A stretch of DNA of 27,386 nucleotides from Nitrospirota bacterium (GCA_021812785.1 JAKAMR010000027.1:1-27386), one strand, 5' to 3'. Shown: positions 16,103-23,366, counted from the stretch's first letter. Notes: a model not told the origin generated them from the letters alone. Made by a program: numbers and translations.

Positions 16103-17692
16103 ATGAATAACGAAGGGCGGCAGGCTGGGGGCGGGGGCAACCTCCAGGAAATTGTGAGCGTGGGCAAGTGGATCATCGCCCTTACGGTGATGCTGCCCAC
16201 CCTGATCGAGATAGTAGACACCTCCGTGGTCAACGTGGCCCTGGACCACATAAGGGGAAGCCTTTCCGCCGGAATTGACGAGGCCACATGGACCATAACC
16301 TCCTACCTGGTCTCTAATGCGATAATAATACCCATGACAGGATGGTTCAGCCGGATCTTCGGCAGGAAGAACTATCTTGTTTTTTCCATAACGCTTTTTA
16401 CCGCAAGCTCTTTTTTGTGCGGCATAGCCTGGAGCCTGCCCACCCTCGTTTTGTTCAGGGTGATGCAGGGCATAGGGGGCGGGGCGCTTCAGCCCTTGTC
16501 ACAGTCCATACTGCTTGAGACCTTTCCCAGAAAAGAGCACGGGATGGCTATGGCCATATTCGGCGTAGGTATCATGTTCGGGCCGATCATAGGTCCGCTG
16601 CTTGGGGGCTGGATAACGGACAACTGGAGCTGGCACTGGATATTTTTCATAAACGTGCCCATAGGGATAGTCTCCATACTGCTGGTCCTTCTGTTCATAA
16701 AAGACCCGTCCTATGTGAGGCAAAAAGGGATAAAGATAGACTATTTCGGCCTTCTGTTCCTTTCTGTTGGCCTGGGCTGCCTCCAGATCATGCTGGACAA
16801 GGGCGAGCGGGCGGACTGGTTCGCCGCAAATTACATCGTGGCGCTGGCCGCGATTTCCGGCATCGCGCTGATACTTTTCATCGTCAACGAGCTTCTGGTC
16901 CCTCACCCTATAGTGAACCTGAGGACCTTAAAGGACGTATCTTTTACATCGGGGAACCTTGTGATGTTCTTCGCCTTTTTCAATCTGTTTGGCAGCATCG
17001 TGCTTCTGCCCATCTTTGTTCAAAAGATGATGGGCTACAGCGCAACGCTTGCGGGTCTGGTGCTTGGCCCTGGCGGGATAGCGACATTAATAGCCATGCC
17101 TTTAGCAGGGCGTCTTGTCACAAAAATTAACCCAAAATTTCTGCTGGCATTCGGCATAATCATGGGGGCATACGCCACTCATCTTATGTCCCAGTTCAAC
17201 CTCAATGCGGACTTTTTCACCATCCTGTGGCCACGAATGGTCCTTGGCTTGGGCATGGGATTTCTTTTCATCCCGCTCACCACGATGACGATGGGCAGCG
17301 TGGCGAAAGAGGATATGGGCAATGCCGCGGCTATTTTTAACCTGCTTAGAAACCTCGGCGGCAGCATTGGCGTTGCCTTTGTGACGACAATGCTCGCCAG
17401 GAGCTCCCAAGCCAGCCAGGCGGTGCTGGTGGGCCATCTCACCCCCTTTGACCGCAACTACCAGATCGCCCAGAGGCATGCGTTGAACGTAATGGGACAT
17501 CTTGGGAGTTTCGGGCACGCGCTCTCCGGGCAGGCGGCAACTGGCACGATCTACCAGGAGCTTTCCAGGCAGGCCAGCATGCTCGCATACAACGGGACGT
17601 TCGGCCAGTTGAGCATTTTCATGATATGCATCCTTCCTCTGGTCTTTTTAATAAGGAAGGCGCAACACGAAGCCCCCGCCGGGATGCATTAA
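16103..17692 (+). CDS. emrB: EmrB-type drug:proton antiporter (DHA2, 14 TM MFS)
   Basis: 529 residues of strongly hydrophobic sequence consistent with 14 membrane helices. Signature segments are LPTLIEIVDTSVVNVALDHI (TM1, DHA motif), GWFSRIFGRKNYLVFS (motif A loop), LFRVMQGIGGGALQPLSQSI (motif B) and GVGIMFGPIIGPLLGGWI (motif C of antiporters). It starts 25 bases after the EmrA-like gene, with a poor Shine-Dalgarno, suggesting coupling. With the TolC and EmrA proteins it forms a pump that moves hydrophobic drugs or uncouplers from the inner membrane to the outside. No convincing terminator follows. Confidence 0.95.
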   Translation: MNNEGRQAGGGGNLQEIVSVGKWIIALTVMLPTLIEIVDTSVVNVALDHIRGSLSAGIDEATWTITSYLVSNAIIIPMTGWFSRIFGRKNYLVFSITLFTASSFLCGIAWSLPTLVLFRVMQGIGGGALQPLSQSILLETFPRKEHGMAMAIFGVGIMFGPIIGPLLGGWITDNWSWHWIFFINVPIGIVSILLVLLFIKDPSYVRQKGIKIDYFGLLFLSVGLGCLQIMLDKGERADWFAANYIVALAAISGIALILFIVNELLVPHPIVNLRTLKDVSFTSGNLVMFFAFFNLFGSIVLLPIFVQKMMGYSATLAGLVLGPGGIATLIAMPLAGRLVTKINPKFLLAFGIIMGAYATHLMSQFNLNADFFTILWPRMVLGLGMGFLFIPLTTMTMGSVAKEDMGNAAAIFNLLRNLGGSIGVAFVTTMLARSSQASQAVLVGHLTPFDRNYQIAQRHALNVMGHLGSFGHALSGQAATGTIYQELSRQASMLAYNGTFGQLSIFMICILPLVFLIRKAQHEAPAGMH

Positions 17693-17796
17693 GAGTTTTT
17701 TAAGGGCGATCAGAAGGCTTTAGTTGCGGCGTTTTTAGTGAATCTTGCTTGCGTGATCTCTGAAGAATTCAGCGATCTTTCCCTTATCTGCCTTTC

Positions 17797-17981
17797 CTTC
17801 AGAAAGTGTCCGGCGAGAAATCGAAGACCAAGGCTGTGACCAGTATATCAGGCAGCAGAAGCTGAAAGAGATACATCACTTTAGAGGGAAGAAAGCTCTT
17901 GCATTTGACTGGAGAGACGAGGAGAAGAAAGAGGTAAAATCTCAGGCCGTAAGGGAAAGGGCCCTTGGCAGAAGATATTGA
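17797..17981 (+). pseudogene. VapB-like antitoxin remnant, frameshifted
   Basis: In one frame, 17797 onward reads LQKVSGEKSKTKAVT, the middle of a VapB antitoxin. From about 17840 the match continues only in another frame, QYIRQQKLKEIHHFRGKK and on to a TGA at 17979-17981. The two halves abut without the few residues normally between them (about AL.), so a small out-of-frame deletion is likely. The N-terminal DNA-binding strand is also missing, and no ATG, GTG or TTG opens the second frame. The TGA overlaps the TTG of the PIN gene, the usual VapB/VapC overlap. The sequence at 17693-17796 shows nothing else. Confidence 0.6.
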
Positions 17982-18334
17982 CGGGGGATAAAAACGTCCT
18001 TGCCGATACAAGCGCCTGGATCGAGTTCTTCAGGGACGAGGCAGGGGCCGGAAATACAGTTGCAAGGGTCATAGAGAATGGCTGGGCCTGTGTCTGCGGT
18101 GTAATATATTTTGAGCTTTTACTGGGCATGAAAAGCGGGGAGAATGCAAGGTCCTTTATAGAGCTTTTAAAGGGGCTTATTTTTATTGATACTACGGCAG
18201 ACATATTGATACGGGCCGTCAATATCTCCGCAGTGCTTAGGAAAAAGGGTATTACGCTCCCTATGTCCGATTTGCTTATAGGCGCGGCAGCGATCGAGCA
18301 CGGCCTTTATGTGCTTACTTATGACGAGCATTAA
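17978..18334 (+). CDS. vapC: VapC-like PIN-domain ribonuclease toxin
   Basis: 118 residues. PIN acidic residues are in place: Asp10 (VLADTSAWIEFF), Glu46 (YFELLLG), Asp98 (LPMSDLLIGAAA) and a final Asp116 (TYDEH). These bind Mg2+ for RNA cleavage. TTG 17978 is the only sensible start and overlaps the antitoxin stop. The protein ends abruptly at TYDEH, where relatives continue about ten residues. The upstream antitoxin is broken, so either the toxin is inactive or poorly expressed, or another antitoxin covers it. Not a complete working pair by sequence. Confidence 0.8.
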   Translation: MTGDKNVLADTSAWIEFFRDEAGAGNTVARVIENGWACVCGVIYFELLLGMKSGENARSFIELLKGLIFIDTTADILIRAVNISAVLRKKGITLPMSDLLIGAAAIEHGLYVLTYDEH

Positions 18335-18367
18335 GCTCAGGCAGCTTCAGCTGAAAAAGCCAGGAAA

Positions 18368-18637
18368 TTGTTGGAAGAGCTTCCACTACAGGAATTGCGC
18401 CATGCAAGACGGCTAAGCCAGGAAGAACTGGCGTCAGTGCTTCATGTCAAACAGGCGCATATCTCAAAATTGGAACGCCGCACCGATATGTATATAAGCA
18501 CGTTGCGCAATTTTATCCGGGCCATGGGCGGGGACCTGGATATCATCGCGCGCTTTCCCGATGGAGAGGTGCGGATTAACCAGTTTAAGGAAGAAGAACC
18601 GGAGGATAATGAGGATTTGGCAAAAGCAGCCGGTTAG
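18368..18637 (+). CDS. HigA-like XRE antitoxin/regulator, 5'-truncated
   Basis: 89 residues. A conserved XRE domain of the HigA-like type fills most of it: LPLQELRHARRLSQEELASV, LHVKQAHISKLERRTDMYIS, then LRNFIRAMGGDLDIIARFPD. The same frame continues upstream as AQAASAEKARK, typical of the N-terminal helix of such proteins, but it meets the TAA of the PIN gene, so the normal start has been lost. TTG 18368 or 18371 is the only remaining start and has no good ribosome site. No HigB partner is next to it. Probably a remnant fused to the toxin gene by deletion. Confidence 0.6.
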   Translation: MLEELPLQELRHARRLSQEELASVLHVKQAHISKLERRTDMYISTLRNFIRAMGGDLDIIARFPDGEVRINQFKEEEPEDNEDLAKAAG

Positions 18638-18700
18638 AAAAAACTGTCAGAAGATTAGCAATTTTCTTTTGAAATAGACGCGCGCCCCGATTGAGCGCCG

Positions 18701-18865
18701 GTGCGTATAGCCCCTTCCATTCCGCAGTGTACATGGCTTCGCTTCAAGGCTAAGATTCGCCCTGAACTGCGTGCGTATACGCTACCTAATAAAATGCCTG
18801 GTTACGACCAGAAGCTTATATATGAAGAAGTTCGCTTGGGTTCCGATCTTATGGCGAAAGTATGA
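18701..18865 (+). other. Possible 54-residue ORF or protein remnant in the 18638-18944 gap
   Basis: From GTG 18701 a frame reads VRIAPSIPQCTWLRFKAKIR... and ends YEEVRLGSDLMAKV at a TGA at 18863. The amino-acid pattern looks protein-like, but there is no Shine-Dalgarno and I recognise no family. The rest of the 307-base gap between the HigA-like gene and the TusA-like gene holds nothing I can identify. Confidence 0.25.
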
Positions 18866-18944
18866 AAATCCACCCGCCCCAAAAAGAGTTTTTCGTTATA
18901 TCTCGACTATGGATTTTTATCTCGGGTCTTGACTGACTTCTCCT

Positions 18945-19193
18945 TTATTTTATTTTCCTTGCAACAATGCGCCAGTGATCGCCTTTATCGTCAGCGCTGA
19001 TTAGTTCCTGGCCAACCATCTTAAGCCATGCAGGCGCAACCACGCCCGTGTCCCGCCTCGATGAAAGCACCTCGATAACCGATCCCACATCCTCCCATTT
19101 TATGGCCTCGATCAGCTTCATCAGAGGGTCGGAATTTCAACATGTAAAAAGTCCGCGCACATCGATCATCTTGTCAATTTTTAGGCCTGTCAT
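18945..19193 (-). CDS. TusA-family protein with in-frame TGA, candidate selenoprotein
   Basis: 82 residues if TGA at 19137-19139 is read as selenocysteine (residue 19). The frame is otherwise open from ATG 19193, with AGGAGG seven bases upstream, to TAA at 18945. Upstream of the TGA: MTGLKIDKMIDVRGLFTC, the DxRGxxC strand of TusA/SirA. Downstream: NSDPLMKLIEAIK (the TusA helix after the active site), then GSVIEVLSS, VAPAWLKMVGQELISADDKG and HWRIVARKIK, the full C-terminal half. Because both halves match the same small fold in one frame, a plain stop is unlikely. TusA proteins carry sulfur as a persulfide on the active cysteine; here a Cys-Sec pair would sit in that loop. A SECIS-like hairpin follows directly. 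It is last in an operon of thiol proteins. Alternative: a nonsense mutation. Confidence 0.7.
19106..19139 (-). promoter_or_regulatory. Candidate bacterial SECIS element
   Basis: Counting the U of UGA as 1 (position 19139), bases 13-16 (CCUC) pair with 31-34 (GAGG), U17 (19123) bulges, bases 18-20 (GAU) pair with 28-30 (AUC), and the loop is GAAGCUG. The E. coli fdhF SECIS has the same plan: bulged U17, three pairs above it, a short apical loop with G. SelB recognises this upper stem-loop. The match is in geometry, not sequence. Confidence 0.6.
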
Positions 19194-19236
19194 AACATGT
19201 CCTCCTTTCTTTGCCGATCCAGCCGGGCGCCTGAGT

Positions 19237-19497
19237 TTATTTTGCAAGGTCTTTCGCGACAGAATCAATCTCGTATTGGATATCGGCCAATGCGTATCCT
19301 TTCTCCTTGCAATATGTAGTCAGCATATTCAGCGCCTGCTCGAACTCCTCCTTGATCATGGCAAGCTCTCCCATTCCGTCGCAGCCCCTTTGCCTTTTTT
19401 TTGAAAGCAGATAGAATCGTGCGCATTCACTGGCATCTTCAAGAAATTTCAGAAGCTCGCCGTCCGATTTTGAGACTTCCCTGATCGCGCCAAACAT
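19237..19497 (-). CDS. Small helical protein of unknown function
   Basis: 86 residues, almost wholly helical by composition, with cysteines in ASECARFY, RGCDGM and TYCKEKG. No signal peptide or membrane helix. It starts four bases after the stop of the AhpD-like gene without a separate ribosome site, so translation is likely coupled. Its product is followed 43 bases later by the TusA-like gene. I recognise no family; the operon suggests a thiol-related job. Confidence 0.7.
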   Translation of the reverse strand: MFGAIREVSKSDGELLKFLEDASECARFYLLSKKRQRGCDGMGELAMIKEEFEQALNMLTTYCKEKGYALADIQYEIDSVAKDLAK

Positions 19498-19501
19498 ACT
19501 T

Positions 19502-19753
19502 CTACGGACAGCATTTGCTGCCTTCGGAGCAGCACTTCTGTTCTTTCAGATCGCCAAATAAATTACCTGCGGATTCTTTGGTCTTGTCATACGCGCCTTT
19601 TCTTACAGATTCCGCCACCTCAATCGCGGCCCGCATCTCCTGGGTGGCCGCCCCGGCTTCGGACGCTTGCTGTTTGTGAAGTTCCATGCAGGGCTGGCAA
19701 TTTACGGCATAGGCCGCGCCCAGCGCTATAAGTTCCTCCGTTTTCTTGTCCAT
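19502..19753 (-). CDS. AhpD-like (carboxymuconolactone decarboxylase family) CxxC protein
   Basis: 83 residues. The redox helix of the AhpD fold is present: GAAYAVNCQPCMELHKQQA, with the CxxC pair and the nearby histidine, then MRAAIEVAESVRKGA. Such proteins handle peroxide- or thiol-linked disulfide exchange. The C-terminus adds a cysteine-rich tail, KCCSEGSKCCP, not part of the normal fold, which could bind metal or metalloid. AGGAG lies 9-10 bases before ATG 19753. It is 27 bases after the DGC gene in the same operon. The substrate cannot be deduced. Confidence 0.85.
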   Translation of the reverse strand: MDKKTEELIALGAAYAVNCQPCMELHKQQASEAGAATQEMRAAIEVAESVRKGAYDKTKESAGNLFGDLKEQKCCSEGSKCCP

Positions 19754-19780
19754 GCCTCGATATCTCCTTTGTAATAAACG

Positions 19781-20251
19781 TTATTTTTGCAATTGAGTAA
19801 GGACCGCATCCGCCACCGTCCGCGCCGCTTCTATCCGCCATTTTTCAGGGACGGAATCGGCGTAGAAGAGGTCCGAATACTTTTTATAATAGGAGAACGC
19901 ATCGAACTGGACCAGATTCTCAAGCCCAGCCATGTTTTCGAGTATCCTTCCGTGGCAATGGAGGAAACAGCCGTCTATTAGGACAATTTTCGGGGCCTTT
20001 TTCATCCACTGCGCCAAAGCGGAACCAGGTACGGTAAACAATTCCCCATGGCAGCCCCGGCGGTACGGTTCTTCTTTTGCCACGAAGTTAGCGGCCAGAC
20101 GTGCGATCTCTCCCCGTATGCAGGCCCCTTCGCAAGAAAGGACAGGGATTTTGCCTTCTTCCAGATTTTTGTTTCCGGCTTTTTCTCCGGCTGCGCAGGA
20201 GTTGCCCGTTTTTGAGACTTCGACAGTGAAACTTTCGTTTGGATTTTTCAT
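19781..20251 (-). CDS. DGC-domain (putative zinc-binding) cysteine-rich protein
   Basis: 156 residues. Near residue 93 is IDGCFLHCHGRILE, the DGC motif that names this family of putative metal-binding proteins. Earlier comes VLSCEGACIRGEIARLAANF and RRGCHGELF, the conserved cysteine loops. The first 35 residues are a variable tail. AGGAGG sits nine bases before ATG 20251. First gene of the operon, 152 bases downstream of the ECF sigma gene and preceded by its own ECF-type promoter. Biochemical function is not established; a metal or thiol role is inferred. Confidence 0.85.
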   Translation of the reverse strand: MKNPNESFTVEVSKTGNSCAAGEKAGNKNLEEGKIPVLSCEGACIRGEIARLAANFVAKEEPYRRGCHGELFTVPGSALAQWMKKAPKIVLIDGCFLHCHGRILENMAGLENLVQFDAFSYYKKYSDLFYADSVPEKWRIEAARTVADAVLTQLQK

Positions 20252-20275
20252 AAAAAACGACCTCCTTTTCTCTTA

Positions 20276-20304
20276 TAGACGGACGAAAGGAGGAAAAGGA
20301 TACA
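20276..20304 (-). promoter_or_regulatory. Candidate ECF-sigma promoter of the DGC-AhpD-TusA operon
   Basis: On the minus strand TGTATCC (20304-20298), a 16-bp spacer and CGTCTA (20281-20276) match the general pattern of ECF promoters (TGTAAC-like -35, CGTC-like -10; the B. subtilis sigma X/M type is an example). Transcription would start near 20269, just before the Shine-Dalgarno. The ECF gene next door is the obvious candidate user. Confidence 0.5.
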
Positions 20305-20355
20305 CCAGATTTTTAGAAGTAGAGATTTACTTCGGACACCGCTGAAATATTTTCA

Positions 20356-20379
20356 TAAAAATCCAGGAATTCTCTGGAT
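20356..20379 (-). terminator. Weak intrinsic terminator after the ECF sigma gene
   Basis: ATCCAG and CTGGAT (20361-20379) form a 6-bp stem around AGAATTC, followed on the minus strand by TTTTT. It lies about 25 bases after the sigma-factor stop and would separate it from the operon below. Confidence 0.45.
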
Positions 20380-20403
20380 CAATTATATCCGCTGTTCATC
20401 GAT

Positions 20404-20997
20404 TTAAAGGAGAATGACCTTCCGGTCACAGGCTAGCTCATTCCGCTCATCACGATAGAAATTACAGTTTGCCTCAAGCTCCTTTCTGAGTCTTGCCCTT
20501 GCCCGGTGCAGCCTTATCTTTACCGTATCCAGCGAGATGCCTAAAACCTGGGCGATTTCAGCGTTCTGAAGCCCTTCCATCTCGCTTAGTACCAGCACGG
20601 TCCGGTAGTTTTCCGGCAAACCATCCACAATGCTGCTGATGCATTCGTTCATCTCCTTCCGGATAAGCTTTGTATCGAGGGCCGGGCCCTCTTCCAGACC
20701 TGCTTCGGTTGCATCTTCCGAGTCCTGGCCGCCGGAAGCAATCTCGTTTATTTCCAACACGGTCCGCACCGGCCGGGCCCTTCTCAAATGGTCCATGGCC
20801 GTATTGGTCGCGATCCGGTAAATCCATGTCGGCAGAGTCGACTCGCCCCGGAAACCGGGAAGGGCCGCGCTTACCTTCAGGAATACCTCCTGGGTAACAT
20901 CTTCAGCATCCTGACCGACAAGTCTTTTTAGGTACAGAGAGAGCCTCGGAAAAAACTCCCGGTAGACTCCATCGAAGTCTTTGAATTCAGCTTCCAT
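20404..20997 (-). CDS. ECF-type RNA polymerase sigma factor
   Basis: 197 residues. Sigma region 2 is at about 10-75 (DAEDVTQEVFLKVSAAL, TLPTWIYRIATNTAMDHLRR) and region 4 at about 120-175 (LPENYRTVLVLSEMEGLQN, EIAQVLGISLDTVKIRLHRA). The linker is acidic. Beyond region 4 is a short extension with two cysteines, NCNFYRDERNELACDRK. No anti-sigma gene lies on either side, so control may be through that extension or by transcription. GGGGGCAGGA precedes ATG 20997. The neighbouring operon on the same strand has an ECF-like promoter and is the probable target. Confidence 0.93.
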   Translation of the reverse strand: MEAEFKDFDGVYREFFPRLSLYLKRLVGQDAEDVTQEVFLKVSAALPGFRGESTLPTWIYRIATNTAMDHLRRARPVRTVLEINEIASGGQDSEDATEAGLEEGPALDTKLIRKEMNECISSIVDGLPENYRTVLVLSEMEGLQNAEIAQVLGISLDTVKIRLHRARARLRKELEANCNFYRDERNELACDRKVILL

Positions 20998-21034
20998 TCC
21001 TGCCCCCGTCCGACTCTTTTGAGACTACTGGCTG

Positions 21035-21065
21035 ATTATACCTCAAAGCTGCGGCACGATTTCAA
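21035..21065 (-). promoter_or_regulatory. Possible sigma-70 promoter of the ECF gene
   Basis: On the minus strand TTGAAA (21065-21060) and a perfect TATAAT (21040-21035) are 19 bp apart, a longer spacer than usual, about 40 bases before the sigma-factor start. The rest of the 20998-21200 gap shows nothing clear. Confidence 0.35.
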
Positions 21066-21200
21066 TCGGGGGCCCCTAATTATAAATGCCCTCATTTAAA
21101 GCCTCCTTTCTTTTTTGGAAGGGCAGCGAATCACGGCTAGACATGAAATTCAATGCCAAGGGGCTTGCCTGTTCTGGTGACGAGGTTTATATTAAAGGAT

Positions 21201-21653
21201 ATGATTGGGAAAATAGTATCTCTGAATATCAGCGATAAAAAAGGCACCAGGAAAAAGCCGGTGGAGGAGGTTTTTCTAAAGACCGGGTACGGCATTGAAG
21301 GAGATGCCCATGCATCTGCTGCGTGGCACAGGCAGGTGAGCCTGCTTGCCATTGAAAGCATACAAAAGATGCGGGACAAAGGGCTTGATGTGAAGCCCGG
21401 GGATTTTGCCGAAAATATTACAACAGAGGGTATAGACCTCCTCAGTTTTCCAGTTGGGACCCGGTTGACGATTGGCGAAAGCATTCAAGTCGAGGTAAGC
21501 CAGATCGGGAAGGAATGTCATACGCGTTGTGCCATTTACTATCAGGCCGGGGACTGCGTGATGCCAAAGGAGGGGATATTCGTAAGGGTGTTAAGCGGCG
21601 GGGTTATTAAAAAGGGAGATCGAATAGTGCCTGGCACTTCGCATGCAATATAA
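21201..21653 (+). CDS. MOSC-domain protein
   Basis: About 150 residues, a single MOSC domain (molybdenum-cofactor sulfurase C-terminal). Typical segments are GKIVSLNISDKKGTRKKPV, GYGIEGDAHASAAWHRQVSL, AENITTEGIDLLSFPVGTRL, IGKECHTRCAIYYQAGDC and GIFVRVLSGGVIKKGD. The cysteines of KECHTRC are the conserved thiols. Short stand-alone MOSC proteins act in molybdenum-cofactor maturation or sulfur transfer. I prefer ATG 21201, where the family normally begins; an in-frame ATG at 21153 would add 16 unrelated residues. It lies upstream of a system likely controlling a molybdoenzyme Fe-S subunit, which fits. Confidence 0.9.
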   Translation: MIGKIVSLNISDKKGTRKKPVEEVFLKTGYGIEGDAHASAAWHRQVSLLAIESIQKMRDKGLDVKPGDFAENITTEGIDLLSFPVGTRLTIGESIQVEVSQIGKECHTRCAIYYQAGDCVMPKEGIFVRVLSGGVIKKGDRIVPGTSHAI

Positions 21654-21668
21654 AGGGAAGGTGATTAT

Positions 21669-23366
21669 TTGAATCGGAAGTACGAAGTGGGCGTTTTCTT
21701 AATCCTCCTTTTTGTTTCCCCCTTTTTCAGCTTTCCGCTGTCAAAAGTTTATCCTGAACAGCGCAAGGGTATTCCAGGAAAAGCCGTTCAGCAGCTTCCC
21801 CTCAAGATCGGTGTCGCCTCCATGATAACCCCGCTCGATTCGGTAAGATATTATCAGGATATTGTGGACTATATAGGTAAAAAACTTGGAATGCCGGTGC
21901 AGATGGTTTATCGCCTGGATTATGCCGATATGGACCATTTGCTTAAAAAAGGCGCGGTAGATGTGGCCTTTATCTGCTCCGGCCCGTATGTAAATGACCA
22001 TGACAGGTTTGGTGCCCAACTTCTTGCGGCTCCGGTTGTGAACAATAGGCTTACTTACAACTCCTATGTAATTGTTAATAAAAGCAGCCATATAAAGTCC
22101 TTTGCGGACCTCAAGGGAAAGACCTTCGCATTTACCGACCCAAGGTCAAATTCAGGCAGGCTTTATGTGGCCTATAGGCTCTCAAAAATGCATTACACGT
22201 CGCAGACTTTTTTTAAAAGATATGTTTACAGTTACAGCCATAACAAGTCCGTTGAAATGGTGGCGAAAGGGCAGGTGGACGGCGCCTCCGTGGACAGCCT
22301 TGTCTACAACTATATGCTCAAAAAACATTCCCAGTACGCCGCGCTTACAAAAGTCATTGAAAAATCTCCTCCTTTCGGCACTCCACCTGTCGTCATAAAT
22401 ACCAACGTAGGCAAGAGCCTGAAGAAAAGGATAAGGGCTATCCTTCTGGATATGAATAAGGACCTGAAAGGCCGGTCTATTCTTGCAGCAATGATGATTG
22501 ACAGGTTCAGAAGGGTCAGCGACAGCGATTACAATTTTGTCCGCGGGATGGAGGACCGGATCAGCGAGGGAAGCGGGGTCGCAAGAAAAAAGGGAGTAAT
22601 ATATTTCGGCGTAATACCAAGGGACAATCCGAGAATCGAATATGAAAAATACCAGCCTCTCCTCGATTATCTTTCCAAAGAGACGCATTACCGGTTTGAG
22701 CTTGTTTTAAGAAAGTCCTATGAGGACACGGTCACCGATATGGGGAACGGGACGATCGATATGGCTTTTCTGGGTCCTATCACCTATCTGGAGGCGCATA
22801 AAAAGTACGGGGCCTACTGTCTCCTGAGACCTGGCGGCGCATATTACAGGAGCGTGATAATAGCCAGAAAGGACAGTCCCTTCCGGGCTGTTTCAGACCT
22901 GAACGGAAAGTCGTTCGCCTTTGGAGCGGTGGGGTCCACTGCCGGCGACCTGGTCCCCCATTACCTGCTTGCGAGTTCAGGAATAACCAAGAAAAACTTG
23001 AGCGCCTATGCAAATTTTGACTATGACGAATCTGTCGCCAAGGCTGTGCTCAGCGGGCAATATGACGCGGGGGCGGTCAGGAACTCGTCGGCCCGAAAAT
23101 TCTGCCGTCTCGGTCTGGAAATAATCGGAGAATCGGAGCCGATACCCGCCGGGCCCATCGTTATAGGGCCGAAAGTCCCAATTAAAGTCGCGGAGGCAGT
23201 GAAAAAAGCCCTGGAACGTTTAAACACCGGAAAGCACAGAGAAGTCCTGAGGGACATGGGCCTCCGGCAGGGCTTTGTAAGGGCCACAGAGAATGATTAC
23301 GCAGGAATATGCAAAAAAGTCTGCAGAGGCTGCGTATTAGGGGCTCATCCGAAGATTAAGCTATGA
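21669..23366 (+). CDS. Tandem PhnD-like periplasmic binding protein (sensor subunit)
   Basis: 565 residues. An N-terminal hydrophobic signal (VGVFLILLFVSPFFSFPL) exports it. Two phosphonate-binding (PhnD-type) domains follow, about 45-300 and 312-550. Each has the features VDVAFICSGPYV / IDMAFLGPITYL, LKGKTFAFTDPRSNSG / LNGKSFAFGAVGSTAG, and VDGASVDSLVYN / YDAGAVRNSSAR. The C-terminus carries CKKVCRGC. No transporter genes are adjacent; the gene overlaps the histidine kinase gene by four bases, so it is a sensor part. In TtrS a domain of this family is fused to the kinase. Start TTG 21669 follows GGGAAGG. The ligand is unknown. Confidence 0.88.
   Translation: MNRKYEVGVFLILLFVSPFFSFPLSKVYPEQRKGIPGKAVQQLPLKIGVASMITPLDSVRYYQDIVDYIGKKLGMPVQMVYRLDYADMDHLLKKGAVDVAFICSGPYVNDHDRFGAQLLAAPVVNNRLTYNSYVIVNKSSHIKSFADLKGKTFAFTDPRSNSGRLYVAYRLSKMHYTSQTFFKRYVYSYSHNKSVEMVAKGQVDGASVDSLVYNYMLKKHSQYAALTKVIEKSPPFGTPPVVINTNVGKSLKKRIRAILLDMNKDLKGRSILAAMMIDRFRRVSDSDYNFVRGMEDRISEGSGVARKKGVIYFGVIPRDNPRIEYEKYQPLLDYLSKETHYRFELVLRKSYEDTVTDMGNGTIDMAFLGPITYLEAHKKYGAYCLLRPGGAYYRSVIIARKDSPFRAVSDLNGKSFAFGAVGSTAGDLVPHYLLASSGITKKNLSAYANFDYDESVAKAVLSGQYDAGAVRNSSARKFCRLGLEIIGESEPIPAGPIVIGPKVPIKVAEAVKKALERLNTGKHREVLRDMGLRQGFVRATENDYAGICKKVCRGCVLGAHPKIKL

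Noticed and set aside
23330..23352. Heme-binding CXXCH at the end of the PhnD-like protein
   Set aside because: The motif is CRGCV; the histidine needed for c-type heme is absent.
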